Notes under the pieces: generated by a model
Told to the model about the DNA's origin: nothing
What the model saw: only the letters and a program-made list of their open reading frames with translations
Database searches by the model: none
Virus record (IMG/VR): IMGVR_UViG_3300033141_001686
Coordinates: 1 to 39,933 of that record
Length of the DNA stretch: 39,933 nucleotides
Reading direction: 5' to 3' (one strand)
Source of the DNA: a virus
Part shown: in pieces, positions 33,801-38,482 of the stretch
Position numbering within the stretch: position 1 is the first letter of the stretch
Layout: every line of letters starts with the position of its first letter
Translations under genes and position numbers: made by a program

Positions 33801-33829
33801 ATTATACTACCTGATTCTGTTTGAATCAA
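33801..33829 (-). promoter_or_regulatory. Strong sigma70 promoter in front of the tRNA-like gene
   Basis: On the - strand, TTGATT at 33829-33824 is followed after 17 bases by a perfect TATAAT at 33806-33801. The predicted start (about seven bases further) falls at 33794, the first base of the tRNA-like cloverleaf. Confidence 0.8.
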
Positions 33830-34031
33830 ATTGAATTATTCTGTTTCAAGAACGTAAAATTTTTTGGGAAAATTTTTTCTCTGTCACGTCCTGTCTCAGG
33901 TATCTCGAGTGAAAAGATAGGTGTGGTGCATAAGCCCTCTACCTCCCCGCCGCACAGCCCGCGAATCTCTGGGGTTGGCAGGGGTCGCAAAAGGGCACCC
34001 CCCTCTTCACTTTTTAATAAATGTACCCGCA

Positions 34032-34072
34032 GGTGCACGTGCACCCAGACGCGCGTTATAACACACGTGTGT
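34032..34072. promoter_or_regulatory. Two CACGTG-centred palindromes
   Basis: GGTGCACGTGCACC (34032-34045) and ACACACGTGTGT (34061-34072) are perfect palindromes with the same six-base core, and the cores are 28 bases apart. The whole stretch, including GCGCGT between them, alternates purine and pyrimidine. This suggests paired operator sites for a dimeric regulator, or a segment prone to Z-DNA or cruciform formation. Confidence 0.6.
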
Positions 34073-34140
34073 GTGGTATGTCAAGCAGTAATCACTCATA
34101 TTCAAGTTCTTTAATATAAGGTGCAAATCACAACAATAGC

Positions 34141-34206
34141 ATCAATCATGCAAATAGTATCAATCATGTATTGAGGTGATTGAGATGATTGAAGCGATTG
34201 AGGGGA
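34141..34206. repeat. 9-bp tandem repeats and inverted TCAATCATG boxes
   Basis: ATCAATCATG occurs at 34141-34150 and 34159-34168. Four adjacent 9-mers follow without gaps: TTGAGGTGA, TTGAGATGA, TTGAAGCGA and TTGAGGGGA (34171-34206). TGATTGA in the array is the reverse complement of TCAATCA in the flanking boxes. Spaced at about one per helical turn, they look like iterons for an initiator protein or a cooperative repressor array. Confidence 0.8.
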
Positions 34207-34264
34207 TTTGTCAAACCCATAACATAACAGCTTTTATCGGTGCGTTCACTGAAAGCCAGTAATA

Positions 34265-34332
34265 GGTGGAAAGCCGTTTTTGAAAAAGTTCAAACTCTCT
34301 GTGGGAGGTGCGGGATTCCCACCGATTCCACC
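34265..34332. other. Nested inverted repeat, possible structured RNA
   Basis: An outer 7-bp pairing GGTGGAA (34265-34271) with TTCCACC (34326-34332) encloses an inner 6-bp pairing GTGGGA (34301-34306) with TCCCAC (34317-34322), and a small TTTTTGAAAAAG dyad. The arrangement would fold as one hairpin with arms on either strand. No promoter directly in front was recognised. Confidence 0.45.
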
Positions 34333-34497
34333 CTACACCACTGCTACCCCTATAATATACTACTTTAAAGTTATAGAGTAATAAAAAAGAACAGTGCAGT
34401 TATACCAAGGGATTCAACAAACGTACCCAAATTTCCTGTTATTGACGTTTTTAGTTATTTAAAGCTGCCACCTTCTTACTCCTGTCTGAAATGTACC

Positions 34498-34517
34498 TCA
34501 ATCATGCAAATCAATCA
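34498..34517. repeat. TCAATCATGCAAAT copy and adjacent TCAATCA box
   Basis: The 14-mer TCAATCATGCAAAT at 34498-34511 repeats exactly the one at 34142-34155, and a second TCAATCA follows at 34511-34517. They end seven bases before the -35 box of the early promoter, the position expected for an activator or repressor site. Confidence 0.75.
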
Positions 34518-34523
34518 AATCTC

Positions 34524-34551
34524 TTGACAAATGATTTAGCCGTGTTATACT
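34524..34551 (+). promoter_or_regulatory. Strong early sigma70 promoter
   Basis: A perfect TTGACA (34524-34529), 16 bases, then TATACT (34546-34551). The predicted start is near 34558. It points into the block of small early genes and, through the joined ends, into the replication genes; no later strong + promoter was recognised. Confidence 0.85.
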
Positions 34552-34557
34552 GGTAAC

Positions 34558-34797
34558 AGATAAAACGAAAAGAACACGGCATCCACACCGCCACCGCAGC
34601 TTACTAATTGGTTAATCAATCTGTCCCACACCATCAGTGAACATGGGACAAGCAAAAACTATTTGATGGTAACTATTAAACAACACGGTTATTGATTATT
34701 AAAGACTAAAGCCGTGACCCTTATGAGGAGTAAAGTAAACTTTCCTCGTATCACTAGCCAAAGCGTATTGGTGCTGTGTTGGTTGATAGTCTAATGT
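34558..34797 (+). other. Long structured 5' leader of the early transcript
   Basis: About 240 bases without a credible gene follow the predicted start. Hairpins can be drawn: TGTCCCA (34621-34627 area) with TGGGACA about 20 bases later, and GAGG-AGT-AAAG with CTTT-CCTC near 34724-34746. Leader length and structures suggest post-transcriptional control or protection of the early message. Confidence 0.55.
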
Positions 34798-34853
34798 TTC
34801 TAAATGGTTACGCCATAAGGCGTACCGATTTTAAGATATTGGAGGGTGGTAAT
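34798..34853 (+). promoter_or_regulatory. Stem-loop leader element, copy 1
   Basis: The 5' arm TTCTAAATGG is followed by a perfect 6-bp hairpin TACGCC-ATAA-GGCGTA (34809-34824), then the 3' arm CCGATTTTAAGATATTGGAG holding the ribosome site. The outer arms can pair (TCT/AGA, AAAT/ATTT, GG/CC with bulges). The inner hairpin and 3' arm recur nearly unchanged before the next gene, with a compensating T-A to C-G change in the outermost inner-stem pair. Confidence 0.75.
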
Positions 34854-34982
34854 ATGAAATGCGACGTGTGCAAATGTGACACAGATTTATCATACTACAG
34901 AGAAGACGAAAACGAAACCGTCTGCGAAGACTGCTACATCGAATGGCAAGGCGAATTATTAAACAAGGGGTTCGGGCTATGA
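34854..34982 (+). CDS. Small zinc-ribbon protein, 42 aa
   Basis: The protein MKCDVCKCDTDLSYYREDEN, with CEDC further on, contains two CxxC knuckles (C3-x2-C6 and C-x2-C near residue 25), a minimal zinc ribbon. ATG 34854 is chosen because it follows GGAGGGTGGTAAT; the frame is open upstream through the leader hairpin but without another site. It is the first gene of the early transcript, so a host-takeover role is plausible. The function is unknown. Confidence 0.75.
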   Translation: MKCDVCKCDTDLSYYREDENETVCEDCYIEWQGELLNKGFGL

Positions 34983-34994
34983 TAGATGATAACG

Positions 34995-35039
34995 CACGCC
35001 ATAAGGCGTGACGATTTTAAGATATTGGAGGGTGGCGAT
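34995..35039 (+). promoter_or_regulatory. Stem-loop leader element, copy 2
   Basis: CACGCC-ATAA-GGCGTG (34995-35010) is followed by ACGATTTTAAGATATTGGAG and GGTGG, nearly identical to copy 1. The outermost stem pair is C-G here and T-A in copy 1, so base pairing is kept while sequence changes. The 5' arm of copy 1 is not conserved here. Confidence 0.75.
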
Positions 35040-35252
35040 ATGGTCGTTAGTTTTAAAAACGATAGACAAAAGAAAGTGGTTGAAGCCATGGGGAAAGCGC
35101 AGATAGACCAGGGCGCCACTCTCAGCGACACCATAATGTGGAAAGTTTTAGGTGTTAGTTGCCCGTTTTGGGTTTGCGACTACCCAAACGGAAAGCAAAA
35201 ACGATACGCCATAAATGAATTAGGGTATGATTGTTTCTTACCTATCAACTAG
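35040..35252 (+). CDS. Hypothetical early protein, 70 aa
   Basis: The protein starts MVVSFKNDRQKKVVEAMGKA and has VSCPFWVCDYPNGKQKRYAI, with two cysteines. I chose ATG 35040, directly after the leader's GGAGGGTGG. No family recognised. The frame is also open upstream through the leader, as in the first gene, so an extended form starting at 34986 cannot be fully excluded. Confidence 0.7.
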   Translation: MVVSFKNDRQKKVVEAMGKAQIDQGATLSDTIMWKVLGVSCPFWVCDYPNGKQKRYAINELGYDCFLPIN

Positions 35253-35267
35253 AAAAGAGGGTGATCT

Positions 35268-35423
35268 GTGATAGACGATAATGCACCTTATATAGTAGTT
35301 GACAGCCAGACAGGAAAAACCGTCTACACCACGACGTATAAAAACAGGAACCGGGCACGAGCAAGAGCAAACAAACTTGATTTACAATATGGCGGGTATC
35401 GCTATAAAGCAAAATTAGTATAG
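35268..35423 (+). CDS. Small basic early protein, 51 aa
   Basis: GTG 35268 opens the frame MIDDNAPYIVVDSQTGKTVY, TTTYKNRNRARARANKLDL, QYGGYRYKAKLV. The pattern (acidic start, 'VVDSQTGK', then 'NRARARANKLD...YGGYRYKAK') is that of short conserved phage proteins of unknown function. The ribosome site is AAAGAGGGTGATCT. A terminator-like hairpin lies 10 bases after the stop. Confidence 0.75.
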   Translation: MIDDNAPYIVVDSQTGKTVYTTTYKNRNRARARANKLDLQYGGYRYKAKLV

Positions 35424-35433
35424 TATGTAACCT

Positions 35434-35459
35434 GAGCAAGTTATAAAACTGCTCTTTTA
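35434..35459 (+). terminator. Terminator-like hairpin GAGC-A-AGTT/AACT-GCTC with U-run
   Basis: An 8-bp stem with one bulged A and an ATAA loop (35434-35454) is followed by TTTTAT. A related hairpin (GAGCA/TGCTC, 37632-37651) stands at the same distance in front of leader copy 4. It could act as a partial terminator or processing site within the early transcript. Confidence 0.65.
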
Positions 35460-35460
35460 T

Positions 35461-35510
35461 ATTCTAATTGGTTGGGTTGTATAGCCTAACGAATTTAGAT
35501 ATAAGAGGTG
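35461..35510 (+). promoter_or_regulatory. Stem-loop leader element, copy 3
   Basis: The 5' arm ATTCTAATTGG, then an inner stem GTTGGGTT-GTAT-AGCCTAAC (35471-35490), then the 3' arm GAATTTAGATATAAGAGG. The outer arms resemble those of copies 1 and 4 while the inner stem sequence is completely different but still pairs. Confidence 0.7.
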
Positions 35511-35517
35511 TAAAGAT

Positions 35518-35976
35518 ATGAATAAGAAAAGACTTAAAGATATGAATAGAGGCGACAGGTTTTCAGTCAATTTAGGATTTAATAAAGAAGTGTATGTGTT
35601 TAATAGGCACGCATTGGCATCCGACGAATACTACGCTGTCAGTGAGAAAACAGGAAACGCGGATGCTTGGTCAAGCGGAGATGCTAGGTTTTACATGGTA
35701 GAGACAATTAAGATCGGAATCCCTTCTATGCAGAGTCTGGAAAAAGGCGACGAGCTTGTATCTGGCTCTAGAAGAAGTATAAAAGTAACCGCCATAGCTG
35801 AAGAGGGGTTCACAGCTAGGTTCACCGATTCAGCACAACAAGAAGCGTATTTCAAGTTCCAAGAGCTATCCTGGTATACGTACAAGCAAGAGCCAAGAGA
35901 AACAATCACAATCGGTAAACATTCCTATGACAAGGAAGATTTTGAAAAAGTCGTAAAAGATTTAAAAACGGTATAA
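35518..35976 (+). CDS. Hypothetical early protein, 152 aa
   Basis: Function not recognised. It begins MNKKRLKDMNRGDRFSVNLG and looks like a compact beta-rich domain of about 110 residues (FNKEVYVFNRHALASDEYYA; SGSRRSIKVTAIAEEGFTAR), with a C-terminal helix DKEDFEKVVKDLKTV. Two internal segments, DMNRGDRFSV and SLEKGDELVS, share the pattern of a strand after a 'GD' turn and may be a duplicated small barrel. The start follows leader copy 3 and an AAGAGGTG site. Confidence 0.7.
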   Translation: MNKKRLKDMNRGDRFSVNLGFNKEVYVFNRHALASDEYYAVSEKTGNADAWSSGDARFYMVETIKIGIPSMQSLEKGDELVSGSRRSIKVTAIAEEGFTARFTDSAQQEAYFKFQELSWYTYKQEPRETITIGKHSYDKEDFEKVVKDLKTV

Positions 35977-36019
35977 ATGTTAGTTATGTATCTCGGGGCG
36001 TACTTGTTGCGCCTCTGAT

Positions 36020-36035
36020 AGATAATTAATTATCT
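36020..36035. promoter_or_regulatory. 16-bp perfect palindrome AGATAATTAATTATCT
   Basis: It lies between two early genes, 27 bases before a short membrane peptide gene. A further short dyad GGGGCG/CGCCTC precedes it. It may be an operator, or with the upstream dyad a leader similar in spirit to the other early hairpins. Confidence 0.45.
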
Positions 36036-36062
36036 GGTAACACGAAGAGAACAGGAGCAAGT

Positions 36063-36155
36063 ATGATAGTAGATGCATTCTTATTCACTATGGTTTTAGG
36101 GCTAAACTGGTGTTTGTTTAAATACCATATCAACGACAAAGGGGTTATATTATGA
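36063..36155 (+). CDS. 30-residue membrane peptide
   Basis: ATG 36063 opens a frame reading MIVDAFLFTMVLGLNWCLFK and YHINDKGVIL. Most of the first 20 residues are hydrophobic, giving one membrane segment. It has a good ACAGGAGCAAGT site, and the stop TGA overlaps the next ATG (ATGA), indicating coupling. Function unknown; small early membrane peptides often target host functions. Confidence 0.65.
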   Translation: MIVDAFLFTMVLGLNWCLFKYHINDKGVIL

Positions 36156-36442
36156 GTGAATTATTAAAACCTACACTAAATAGCAAAGAGAAATACGACG
36201 ATGACGACTACAAGCAAATGCTGGATGATTGCCACGAAGAGATAAAAATAGGTTGTTTGACATTCAGCCCGTCGCAAGTCTTGGAAGAATGCGACCCCAT
36301 AGCATATAACTGTGGTTTTAGTGATTACCAAGAATATGAGGACGTTTGGGAATGTCCAATATGTGACACTGAACACGATGATGAAGACGAAGCAACGTAT
36401 TGTTGCCAAGAAGAAACAGAGGAGGAAGAAGAAAATGTATAA
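36152..36442 (+). CDS. Acidic zinc-ribbon protein, 96 aa
   Basis: An acidic protein (MSELLKPTLNSKEKYDDDDY) with a C-terminal zinc ribbon: WECPICDTEHDDEDEATYCC, where CPIC and CC (about residues 69-86) can bind zinc, followed by an acidic tail (EETEEEEENV). The strong negative charge could mimic DNA. The start overlaps the peptide gene stop and the end overlaps the next gene. Function unknown. Confidence 0.75.
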   Translation: MSELLKPTLNSKEKYDDDDYKQMLDDCHEEIKIGCLTFSPSQVLEECDPIAYNCGFSDYQEYEDVWECPICDTEHDDEDEATYCCQEETEEEEENV

Positions 36443-36713
36443 AAAGATAACAGTTAAGAGCATGATAAGTGATAGTGGAAATGCGATAGCAAACCAGTTT
36501 GTTATAACAACCCCAATGCATAAGGTGTTCCAGTCTTATAATAGCGTGATAGCTATAAAAGGGTTTGCAACTGGTCAGATTGTACTAGACAGAAACACAT
36601 GGGACTACTCAAGGACAACGGGTAAGTATAGAAATATATTTCTAGGGGAAAACACAGCTGAAACCAGAAAGAAAATAAAATCAGGTGAGTACAAACTGAA
36701 AGATTTAAACTAG
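36435..36713 (+). CDS. Basic hypothetical early protein, 92 aa
   Basis: Start ATG 36435 (MYKKITVKSMISDSGNAIAN) is chosen because it follows GAGGAAGAAG; the frame is open upstream but inside the zinc-ribbon gene. The protein is basic and beta-prone (QFVITTPMHKVFQSYNSVIA) and ends TRKKIKSGEYKLKDLN. No family recognised. It overlaps the upstream gene by eight bases, so translation is coupled. Confidence 0.7.
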   Translation: MYKKITVKSMISDSGNAIANQFVITTPMHKVFQSYNSVIAIKGFATGQIVLDRNTWDYSRTTGKYRNIFLGENTAETRKKIKSGEYKLKDLN

Positions 36714-36722
36714 GGGGGAGCC

Positions 36723-36932
36723 ATGGACAAGATAATACTTAAGAACCACAGAAAAGACTTAACCGATGTCGATGTACTGATATTCATTAAAAAAGTTATG
36801 CAAAGTGGTAAGATATCAAAGCAGGATGGCAAGCCATTGTACTGTTTTATTACTAAGTTTGAGATGGTTGATAATGTAACAGTTAGCTGCAGACTAACAA
36901 AAACTGGAACAACAGTATTTACAATATGGTAG
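36723..36932 (+). CDS. Hypothetical early protein, 69 aa
   Basis: Reads MDKIILKNHRKDLTDVDVLI and VTVSCRLTKTGTTVFTIW. A neutral to basic alpha/beta small protein with no recognised family. ATG 36723 follows a strong GGGGGGAGCC site, nine bases after the previous stop. Function unknown. Confidence 0.7.
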   Translation: MDKIILKNHRKDLTDVDVLIFIKKVMQSGKISKQDGKPLYCFITKFEMVDNVTVSCRLTKTGTTVFTIW

Positions 36933-36947
36933 GTTATCTTTCCACCG

Positions 36948-36973
36948 CAAAGCCTCAGATTATCGGGGCTTTG
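36948..36973 (+). promoter_or_regulatory. 9-bp stem-loop between early genes
   Basis: CAAAGCCTC (36948-36956) pairs with GGGGCTTTG (36965-36973) across AGATTATC. Flanking CCA and TGG, and TATC and GGATA, can extend the stem with internal loops. No U-tract follows. The design recalls the other early leaders. Confidence 0.65.
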
Positions 36974-37017
36974 AAATGGACGGATAGTTCAAATAAAAAC
37001 AAAGTGAGGTATGTACT

Positions 37018-37410
37018 ATGGGATCAGGATACGAAGCCGGAGGAACCCTTGATATAAGTTTAATTAATGACGAGATTATTCACCTGTTCAACGATATAGA
37101 ATCAATAAATGATGGAGCACAGAGCGAGAAACTTTTGGGAGTATCAACAATCCCCCACTTCTCACTAAATGCAGAAGACAAAGAGATTGAACTGGAATAT
37201 GACCAGTGTGACCCTGACGATCAAATGCTCTGCTTAAAGGCCATTATCGAGAAGATCAAGCACACCGGAGCGGTTATTGAAGGCCAGATAAATTGGAACT
37301 GCCTTTCTGATAGTGAGAGCTTCGGGTATTATGAAGTAGAGGACGGAGTAATAACAGAGTATAAGGGGGTAGTTGATTACGTCCTCTGTGACGATCAAAA
37401 TTTTAAATAG
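37018..37410 (+). CDS. Hypothetical early protein, 130 aa
   Basis: An acidic protein: MGSGYEAGGTLDISLINDEI, then ELEYDQCDPDDQMLCLKAII, and GQINWNCLSDSESFGYYEVE. No family recognised. The last third ('INWNC...FGYYEVEDGVIT') looks like one compact beta-hairpin unit. The start follows a GTGAGGTATGTACT stretch and the stem-loop at 36948-36973. By charge and position it could be an inhibitor of a host DNA-binding protein; that is speculation. Confidence 0.7.
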   Translation: MGSGYEAGGTLDISLINDEIIHLFNDIESINDGAQSEKLLGVSTIPHFSLNAEDKEIELEYDQCDPDDQMLCLKAIIEKIKHTGAVIEGQINWNCLSDSESFGYYEVEDGVITEYKGVVDYVLCDDQNFK

Positions 37411-37420
37411 ACACGTAAGC

Positions 37421-37442
37421 ATCCATTCTTAATTGAGTGGAT
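37421..37442 (+). promoter_or_regulatory. 8-bp stem-loop between early genes
   Basis: ATCCATTC (37421-37428) pairs with GAGTGGAT (37435-37442) across TTAATT, including one T-G pair. It stands between a stop codon and the possible GTG start at 37450, without a U-tract. Confidence 0.55.
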
Positions 37443-37449
37443 ACCATAG

Positions 37450-37713
37450 GTGTTTAACATATATTCAGCGATATATGCACCATGCTACTCTATAGAACTT
37501 TGGTCGGTGGGAGTAGAATCAAACGAGAGAACGGTAGTTATCCTGTACTTTGACCAAGGGCAGGGGGCCGACATCGGGGAGAACGATCATGTACGCACCA
37601 CAGGGAGAGCCTGTGATATCCTAAAGAGACTGAGCACTCTCAAACCTGCTCACTTTATATTCTCATTGGGTATCCTGTACTGGGTACCGAATCTAAATAT
37701 AAGGTGGTGCTGA
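37450..37713 (+). CDS. Possible early protein, 87 aa
   Basis: A frame from GTG 37450 reads MFNIYSAIYAPCYSIELWSV, VILYFDQGQGADIGEND and RACDILKRLSTLKPA. The ribosome site is poor and the last 25 residues run through the hairpin leader that precedes the next gene, which makes the true 3' end doubtful. The frame fills a space that would otherwise be empty in a tightly packed operon. No family recognised. Confidence 0.45.
   Translation: MFNIYSAIYAPCYSIELWSVGVESNERTVVILYFDQGQGADIGENDHVRTTGRACDILKRLSTLKPAHFIFSLGILYWVPNLNIRWC
37654..37707 (+). promoter_or_regulatory. Stem-loop leader element, copy 4
   Basis: TTTATATTCTCATTGG, an inner stem GGTATCC-TGTACT-GGGTACC, then GAATCTAAATATAAGGTGG. The flanks match copy 3 closely (TTATATTCT and ATATAAG shared), while the inner stem differs but still pairs. 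A GAGCA/TGCTC hairpin precedes it at 37632-37651, as at copy 3. Confidence 0.7.
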
Positions 37714-37714
37714 T

Positions 37715-37975
37715 ATGGATATAAAAAAGTTTGTGGAATCTTGGTACCTATTTGTTGTAAATCACTCTGGGGGTAAGGACAGCCAAGCCATGATGCTACT
37801 TATTGAGCAGCTGGTACCCAGAGAGCAGATCATGGTTGTACATGCTGCACTGGGGGGTGGGTGGACTACAGTTCAATGTTGTGACTGTGGTGAAAAAGTA
37901 TTTGGTAATAATCTACACCACGCTATACAGCGGTGGAACGCTCTAGAAAAGGAGAAAAATAGTGTTAATAATTAA
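37715..37975 (+). CDS. Truncated PP-loop (PAPS reductase-like) domain fused to a Lar-like zinc ribbon, 86 aa
   Basis: Residues 11-47 (LFVVNHSGGKDSQAMMLLIE, then PREQIMVVHAALG) are the ATP-binding PP-loop start of phage PAPS reductase-family proteins, with SGGKDS at 18-23. The remaining two-thirds of that domain is absent. Instead residues 50-80 (WTTVQCCDCGEKVFGNNLHH, then AIQRWNALEK) resemble the C-terminal zinc knuckle and 'A-x-x-x-WN' helix of Lar restriction-alleviation proteins; the usual N-terminal CPFCGG of Lar is absent. This looks like a chimera formed by recombination. Reductase or sulfurtransferase activity is unlikely. The start follows leader copy 4. Confidence 0.75.
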   Translation: MDIKKFVESWYLFVVNHSGGKDSQAMMLLIEQLVPREQIMVVHAALGGGWTTVQCCDCGEKVFGNNLHHAIQRWNALEKEKNSVNN

Positions 37976-38066
37976 CGGAATTTACGTAGACACAGCTTCG
38001 GCGCTAGCCAGAAGGTTTGATGAAGTAAATGAAGAGGAGGAAGAACAGCTATGCCAGAAGAGATAG
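37962..38066 (+). CDS. Small acidic peptide, 34 aa
   Basis: GTG 37962 follows AAAAGGAGAAAAATA and gives MLIINGIYVDTASALARRFD then EVNEEEEEQLCQKR. It overlaps the end of the chimera gene by 14 bases and the start of the next gene by 16 bases. The stretch of glutamates is also the next gene's GAGGAGGAAG ribosome site. Function unknown. Confidence 0.55.
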   Translation: MLIINGIYVDTASALARRFDEVNEEEEEQLCQKR

Positions 38067-38275
38067 TAGCTATGCAACTACAGCAACAACTGACAAAGAC
38101 AGAGTACGCTATAAAATCTGCGTCACGTCTTCTCAAAGAAGAGCCAAAAGACATAAAAGTACTTCAAGGTCTCAGAGTTTCCCTTGGTGAATTGATAACA
38201 AAGGTGAACTCAATCGTCTTAAAAATAAAAGTAGAGGAGGAAAACGCAAAATGTCAGGAAAAACAGAAGTTATGA
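38051..38275 (+). CDS. Coiled-coil hypothetical protein, 74 aa
   Basis: A fully helical, charged protein (MPEEIVAMQLQQQLTKTEYA; EEPKDIKVLQGLRVSLGELI) with a heptad-like pattern across most of its length. It probably forms a dimer or pairs with another small protein. No family recognised. It overlaps the next gene by 25 bases. Confidence 0.7.
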   Translation: MPEEIVAMQLQQQLTKTEYAIKSASRLLKEEPKDIKVLQGLRVSLGELITKVNSIVLKIKVEEENAKCQEKQKL

Positions 38276-38481
38276 TGGCGGTAACGATAGAAGAATACCC
38301 CAGTTTTGACCGCGCTTTGGTCAAAGCCATAGAGGACTACAAAGCTCAGAAGATGGAAGACCCAGATACATACGCTGAAGACTTATGGAACGTGAAATTC
38401 AAATTGGAAAGAGTAACGGTTGAAGATAACTATAAAAGAAAAGAGTACACCTATGTATTCCAGATACAGGAGGAGGACTAA
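38251..38481 (+). CDS. Hypothetical early protein, 76 aa
   Basis: Reads MSGKTEVMMAVTIEEYPSFD, then KAIEDYKAQKMEDPDTYAED and ends TYVFQIQEED. ATG 38251 has a strong GAGGAGGAAAACGCAAA site inside the preceding gene. Acidic; no family recognised. The end lies one base before the next ATG. Confidence 0.7.
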   Translation: MSGKTEVMMAVTIEEYPSFDRALVKAIEDYKAQKMEDPDTYAEDLWNVKFKLERVTVEDNYKRKEYTYVFQIQEED

Positions 38482-38482
38482 T

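Larger units (their letters stand above)
33830..34523. other. Gene-free divergent control region
   Basis: About 690 bases separate the late (-) and early (+) promoters. I see no credible gene: frames here lack ribosome sites and family resemblance. The region contains two CACGTG-centred palindromes, an array of 9-bp repeats, several TCAATCA boxes and a nested inverted repeat. It is the best candidate for the regulatory switch and for the replication origin. Confidence 0.8.

Noticed and set aside
33821-34114. Open frame of 97 codons in the control region on the + strand, and a 72-codon one on the - strand
   Set aside because: Neither has a ribosome site; they cross the palindromes and have low-complexity composition with no family resemblance.
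34171-34206. CRISPR-like array
   Set aside because: The repeats are 9 bp, gapless and only four in number, with no spacers and no cas genes.
34776-34853. Longer N-terminus for the first early protein, reading through the leader hairpin in frame
   Set aside because: The frame is open in both copies 1 and 2, but the strong GGAGGGTGG site lies right before the later ATG and the substitutions keep RNA pairing instead of amino acids.
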